A stretch of DNA of 64,000 bases from Paracamarosporium sp. OC-R06-R3 (lineage: Eukaryota > Ascomycota > Dothideomycetes > Pleosporales > Didymosphaeriaceae): NCBI GenBank assembly GCA_019828545.1, contig JACVRA010000165.1, forward strand, positions 372,001-436,000, read 5' to 3'. The translations under genes were made by a program, and so were the position numbers. Positions 58,171 to 64,000 of this stretch are shown here, in pieces; within the stretch, counting starts at the first letter, position 1; every line of letters begins with the position of its first letter. A model generated the notes under the pieces. That model was not told where the DNA came from. It ran no database searches and saw nothing but the letters and a program-made list of their open reading frames with translations.

Positions 58171-58766
58171 GTTCGGAGCGAAAGGATGTGTGTTGGTCGC
58201 GCGTGGGCACGTTGGAGCTGCTTCGATGGCGCTGCGGAAGCTTAAAGATATTTGTGCAACGAAGGGTCTGGGCTAGGACTCGAGCCAGCGGCTAGTAATG
58301 CTGATAAGAGATTCCGGCTCGGAAGCGTTGCTGTCCAGGCTATGCAAGATGCTCCGCCATGGAGAGACAGTGGAGAGGGAGCAGGAGCAGGAGCAGAAGT
58401 AGAAGCAGCAGCCGCCGCAGAAGCACACGGGTCGGAGCCAGCTGCGCGCCTATGCCGCGGCTGAGGTCATTCGTCGGTGCGTGGGGCGCGCGTGGGGTGC
58501 CCTGGTCACATGCTGCTCCCAGCAGACCCCATACGTCGGCAATAGCTGCATCATCTTCCACTGACGTCTTGCCAAATTCCTGCTGCTGTGCCGCCTCATT
58601 CCTATGTCTAGGCTACCTCAAATGCCTCGCCAACGAGCCACGATACCCGGAATTCCTCAGGATTCGAAGCCGTGAAGCACAACCACTTTTCTCTGAACAG
58701 CACCTTGTTTAGACGCTCGGACTTGCACCACGTCCCGTGACTGGACATGGCACAGGATCTGCAGAC
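58171..58766. promoter_or_regulatory. Divergent promoter, AVT3-like / VHC1-like
   Basis: 596 bases between two vacuolar-type transporter genes. It contains a GGAGCA/GAAGCA-rich simple-sequence tract at about 58376-58428. No TATA box was recognised. Confidence 0.5.
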
Positions 58767-61700
58767 ATGACTGATACAAAGCAAGCATCTACCCGTAGGC
58801 GGATGCCGCCGAGATCGCACTCGAGCTTTGCAACTCGTACCGCAACTGATGCTGCAGAGCGATTGAACAGGCGCTCCTCCATACTACCAACTCCCTCGCC
58901 TAGTGAAGAAACCCCTCTGCTTGCGAGGGAACTCGGTTCTTCCACTGCACCTGCAAATGATGGTCAGACTCAGGCTGCTCAAGAGAGAGACCATGGACTC
59001 GAGTCCATGCGTGAGTGGTTTTCTAGACCTTTGCGCTTGTTGCGTTCAAGATCGCCCAAGGATGGCTCCAGCGTGCCTGAAGGGAAGCACCATCCAGGCA
59101 CGGATGCTGCGAAGCCTAGACCCGGTGCCTTTCCCAGGCCTGTGGGTGGTACGAGCAAGCTTGGAACATTCGCTGGAGTCTTTGTTCCAACCACGCTGAA
59201 TGTTCTTTCGATCCTTATGTTCTTGCGTTTTGGTTTCATTCTTGGACAGGCCGGTGTAGTAGGCATGATAGGTATGTGCAGCCTATCGTTGTAACCTGGT
59301 TGGTTGCTTACACAAGGTAGGCATGCTCATCGCTTGCTATGCCATCAATCTCTTTACGACCATGTCTATCTCTGCAATCGCAACCAACGGTACTGTCCGT
59401 GGCGGCGGCGCATATTATCTGATCTCTCGATCCTTGGGCCCCGAGTTCGGTGGCTCGATAGGTATCGTCTTCTACCTAGGTCTGGTATTCAATACAAGCA
59501 TGAACGCCGTCGGTCTCATAGACTGTTTCATTGAAAATTTTGGCGTCAACTCTGGCAGCTGGTTTTCTTGGATGGAAGAAGGCCCACAATGGGAATTCGT
59601 ATGGGCAACTGTAGTTCTGCTCATCTGCACCCTGATTTGTCTCGCTGGTAGCGGTCTGTTTGCGCGATGCAGTAACGGACTACTGTTCCTTTTGACTGTC
59701 GCCATTATTAGCATCCCGCTTTCGGCTCTGATTCGACACCCTTTCTCCGATGCTAAAGAAAAAATTGAATTTACTGGCTTAAGCTTGCAGACATTCCAAG
59801 AGAATCTTTTGCCGCGTTTCACGAGAGGTGCTTCTGGGAGCCAAGACAGGCATCATCGTGAAAGTTGGAGCAACCTTTTCGGTATCCTGTTTCCTGCTAC
59901 AGGCGGAATCTTTGCGTTAGTAACGTTCAATGTTTGCTCAATATACGTCCTTTGCTAACTTCTCGAAGGGGTGCTAGCATGTCCGGTGACCTCAAACATC
60001 CGAGCAAAGCCATACCTAAAGGTACTCTTTATGGTCTAGGATTAACGTTTGTATTCTACACAATTGTGATTCTTTCTATGGCTGCAACAATCACCCGCCA
60101 GTCATTCATCAACAACACCAACGTCATACAGTTGACCAACATCTCTGGCGTTGTCATCCTACTAGGAGAGTTCTCAACGGCAGCATTCTCGGTTCTGATG
60201 GGCGTCATTGGCTCAGCGAAACTGCTGCAAGCACTTGCTCGAGATCATCTACTCCCTGGGCTTTCGGTCTTTGGTCAGGGAACAGCAAGATCTGATGACC
60301 CGACCTACGCTATCATCATAACCTATGTGTTAGCTCAGCTCACAATGCTGTCTGATATTAACCAGATTGCCTCATTTGTGACCATGACCGTTCGTTGCTT
60401 CCACGCCAACCTCATAGTCCTAGGCTAACTTCAACGTAGTATCTGATGACATTCTTGGTGACAAATCTAGCGACATTCGCGTTGAAGATCGGGAGCGCGC
60501 CGAACTTTCGACCCTCCTTCCACTTTTTTAACTGGCAAACAGCGGCAACTGGCGCTATAGCCTCGGGCGCGACCATGTTCTTTGTGGATGGTGTGTATGC
60601 TTCCGGATGTGTCGCCTTGCTGATAGTTATCTTCTTGCTTATACACTACACCACCCCTCCTAAGCCTTGGGGCGACGTCAGTCAAAGCCTCATTTACCAC
60701 CAGGTGCGGAAGTACCTACTTCGACTGCGGCAGGAGCACGTAAAGTTTTGGAGGCCTCAAATCCTGCTCCTGGTCAATGATCCAAGACGACAGTACAAGC
60801 TTATTCAATTTTGCAATTCATTGAAGAAAGGCGGACTGTTCGTGCTTGGTCACGTCATTATATCACAGGATTTTGGTGCTGCAGTGCCTGAAGCGCGCCG
60901 ACAACAACAGTCATGGACCAAGTACATCGACTTCTCCAGGATCAAAGCTTTCGTAAACATTACCATCTCGCCTATGGTGGAATGGGGTGCCCGGAACCTA
61001 GTGCTAAGTGCTGGTCTAGGAGGTATGAGGCCCAATGTTGTTGTGATGGGTTTCTACAACTTAGGTGAACTCCGCCAGTCGAGGCCACTCATCGACATTC
61101 CCTCTCCGCAGCCATCACGGCCCGTAAGCAAAGCTGCAAACCATTCTTTATCCCGACAAGCGATTCAGGCGATTGCTAAACGCAAACAAACGACGGATGA
61201 ATTCTCGGGAATACTGCCGACGGATGCAATGAAGCCGGAAAGTTCTATCGGGATTCAAAATTATGTTACCGTTGTTGAGGATCTTGTACTACGGCTCCAA
61301 ATCAATGTGGCTCTTGCGAAAGGTTTTCAAGAGCTAGAAGTGCCGACACCGACGCCTACAAAAGGCCAACAGCTGTTGAACACACTGACATTTGCCGATA
61401 ATGAGGAATCCGAGCCGACCAAGAAGTACATTGATCTATGGCCTATTCAGATGTCGGCAGAGATTGCTACCGGAGGTGAAGACCCTACCAGGAAGAACTT
61501 TCTCACGACGAACTTCGACACGTATACTCTTATCCTTCAGCTTGGATGTATCTTACATACGGTGCCATCATGGAGGCGAACATATAAGCTCCGAGTCGCC
61601 GTGTTCGTAGAATACGAAACTGACGTCGAGGAAGAACGCGGCCGAGTCACTACTCTGCTGAGAAATCTGAGGATAGAAGCCGAAGTGCTTGTGTTCTGGC

Positions 61701-63050
61701 TCGCAAGTGGTAATCTCAAGATGTATGAGGTCATTGTGAACGGAAAGAATGACGGCGACTTCGCCGAAGCAGCGCAAGATGTTGACGATGCCTTGGAGGA
61801 TGAGGAGTGGTGGTCAGACATCCAGAGACTACGAAAGCCACAGGACATCACGGCCAGCCAAGAAATAACGCAGGCAAACGATCTCCTGGAGGCTGTTATA
61901 AATTGGCCGACATCGTCGTTCCAGCACGGGAGAAAAGAATCGAAGCCGAAGCGTTTCGCTGAATTGAAGAAGCTGCTACGTCGCACAAAGCGCAAGACGT
62001 CTGTTAGCAACATCGATAGGATGGGCGCTACAATTGGCATGCGTGCCCAACGACTACCTGCAGAGCTACTCTCAAACAGCGACAGCGAACAGTCTTCAAG
62101 TTCATCCGATGGCGAAGACAATGACTACTATGAGGAAGCTATTGCCACCCCGAGTGATATCGAAACTGACAACGGTCTTGATGAATATGATCTAGATGCT
62201 TCCGATACTGATGATGAGGGTCGTCCATCAGGCCTTTTGCAAAGGGCAACGACCACAACTGCGGCTAGAGGCCTTCCTTTCATTACCAAGAAGCTTGGTA
62301 TACGGTAAGTCAAGTGTTTGTTTTTACAGAATGTATGCAAGTCACATACTGATTGTCTCCAAATCTTGTAGGAAAGCCCTCTGGAAGGCGCCTTCTAACG
62401 AAGAACGACCAACAGCGAACTCGGTGACTCCTTTGAAGCCACACCCTAAGGTCACGACTTCAGATACAGCACTCCTGACGACGGGTAGACTCGACGAAAG
62501 CTCGTCCAGCGCACAAACGCCATCTACAGAAGCTCAGCCTGTACGGCCACCACCAATCCGGCACCAGTCCCTACCAAAGTTTACTTCCAAACCCACTCCA
62601 CGAACAGCCGTGGCACCGGAAGAAACAGCAGGGCCATCGATCATGTTTGTTGACACACCCTCCCCGTCCGCCTCACGAAAGAAAGATCCCATCGCCTCTG
62701 CCGTAGAGGGGTCCTTACATCTTGCTTCTACTCCATCTTCCTCTGCAGGTCCTAGACCATCTTCGGCCGCAGCCTCGCAAGCCTCAGGCTACCCGCTCCA
62801 GCAGGCCATACCGCTCTCCTTCAACGATCTCCCATGTCGAGCGCAGCATCTCATTCTCAATGAGCTGATTTGCCAACAAGCGGATGATACCGCCGTGGTG
62901 TTCACAACGCTACCTAGCCCGGTAGAGGGCACGAGCCAAAGTGAGGCGGAGAGTGTCAAGTACATCAGCGACCTGGAGGTTCTATGTCAGGGGTTTCCGC
63001 CTGTTTTGTTGGTGCATAGTAATAGCATGACGGTGACGATGAATTTGTGA
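58767..63050 (+). CDS. VHC1: Cation-chloride cotransporter, SLC12 / Vhc1-like
   Basis: Five exons (58767-59271, 59321-59915, 59969-60389, 60440-62304, 62372-63050) give 1354 residues. After a Ser/Arg-rich N terminus (~130 residues), the membrane part begins GTFAGVFVPTTLNVLSILMF and RFGFILGQAGVVGMIGML, the SLC12 hallmark, followed by ATNGTVRGGGAYYLISRSLG, LFPATGGIFAGASMSGDLKH and IGSAKLLQALARDHLLP. A long cytosolic C terminus holds the conserved end SFNDLPCRAQHLILNEL and LLVHSNSMTVTMNL. Yeast Vhc1 moves K+ and Cl- across the vacuolar membrane. The reading frame is open back to a GTG at 58737, but 58767 is the first ATG. Four introns of 49-67 bases all close in frame. Confidence 0.93.
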
Positions 63051-64000
63051 AGGGGATGGCTGTATAGCATCTGAGCGGGCGAGTCATGGATACTTTGTAC
63101 ACAATGTGATTGGTGCATTATGGTGCATTTGGAAGAACATGTTATGCAAGATGCACCACCACACGTTTGTGTAGCAGCCGTGAAAGCGAAGAGCAGAGTC
63201 GCCACAACCGCGCGCTCCGGATGGGGAGAAAACGTTGCGAGGAACGACCGCTCGCGTATTGCATTTCCAACGGGTCCATAATCGCCCGTCAGCAACGCCA
63301 TCAGCAGATACTGCGAGAATCGCCACCAATGCGAGGCTGGAGCGCAGCTGAGCATGAAACCCCCGCGGGGCGAACTATACGGCTGTAGGAAGGAACGGCG
63401 AGGTGTGAAAAGCACAGTCAGCCTGGGCTGGATGTCATGCCGAAAGCACGCCCTATGATGGCCCCCCAAAGCGGAAGCCCAGGGCGGCATGTTAAAAAAA
63501 AAATACATTGCTGGGCGTCGAAAAGGGTTGGGCGAGCTATTGGAGGTCGGAGGGCGTGTTGGACACAGCGCAGGGGGCATGGGGTAGCTTTTGATGCTCC
63601 TAGCGGCATGGATGGGTACAGATGGTGCATTTTGGAGCTGGGAACTGGACTTGGAAATGGACACGGTTGCGGCTGGGGCGCAGATGGTTTGCGGTCTCAG
63701 GCAGTTGCTCACGTTTGGCGGCTGCTCTGCGCGATAGGCTGGGAGCGGATGGGGTCCGTTGCAGCGTACGCCACAGAGAGGTGACCTGCATCGTGGGCGG
63801 CGGCGTGGTTTGCCTGCGTGCACACGTGCGAGTTGCTCACCGTCTGATAACGGTGTGCCTGCGAGACAGCTCGGCTGGCTAGCACCCATCTGGGTCTCGA
63901 GACGCCGTGTGGTGGTGGGTCCTGCTAGGCTGTTCGGTCCAAGTGGAGAGCAACGCGGTGCCACGACACGTCTTCAACAAGCTGCTGTGCGTGGTATGCG
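63051..64000. other. Right-end stretch, no supportable gene
   Basis: GC-rich sequence downstream of the cotransporter. A long minus-strand open frame (62987-63964) begins at GTG, overlaps the cotransporter's last codons and has no recognisable domain, so it is not called. A gene starting beyond the window edge cannot be excluded. Confidence 0.4.

Noticed and set aside
62987..63964. 325-codon minus-strand open frame at the right end
   Set aside because: It begins at GTG, overlaps the end of the cotransporter gene, has no domain or signal, and its Cys/Pro/Ser/Arg-rich make-up is what GC-rich non-coding DNA gives.

Overview
The window is nuclear DNA of a filamentous ascomycete (Pezizomycotina; the gene families fit a dothideomycete such as a pleosporalean, but this is inference). 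Genes are compact and carry GT-AG introns, mostly 47-130 bases, often with GCTRAC-like branch sites. Many gene pairs share a divergent promoter. No bacterial-type operon, CRISPR array, rRNA or convincing tRNA was seen. I spliced every multi-exon gene by hand; all 18 spliced models and the three intronless ones close in frame.

Left part (0.8-13.7 kb): a GPI-anchored Ser/Thr-rich wall protein faces a membrane-anchored BIM1-like (X325) protein. Then come a 14-helix MFS exporter, an STK19 homologue facing a DGAT2 acyltransferase with a long low-complexity N terminus, a coiled-coil protein, and an MFS sugar/inositol-type transporter.

Middle part (14.8-36 kb), accessory in character: a second-type NADPH-cytochrome P450 reductase faces a P450 of the benzoate-4-monooxygenase-like group. 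After a 4.6-kb gene-free stretch come a bZIP-like regulator and a Zn2Cys6 regulator whose zinc cluster is encoded by 20-, 18- and 11-base micro-exons plus a fourth exon. The Zn2Cys6 gene faces a Gfo/Idh/MocA dehydrogenase whose promoter has three copies of a CCTCCTCCG box. A DUF885 peptidase-like protein and a bilirubin-oxidase-type multicopper oxidase follow. Regulators, redox enzymes and a transporter side by side suggest a catabolic or detoxification neighbourhood, but no backbone synthase (PKS/NRPS/terpene) is present.

Right part (40.2-63.1 kb), housekeeping: an NFX1/FAP1 zinc-finger protein faces BIG1; a degenerate ~175-base tandem repeat lies between BIG1 and MAK11; MAK11 faces EAF1/VID21 (NuA4). 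An NmrA-like protein and a vacuolar amino-acid transporter (AVT3-like) follow, the latter facing a cation-chloride cotransporter (VHC1-like). About 4.3 kb (36-40.2 kb) and the last 950 bases hold no supportable gene.
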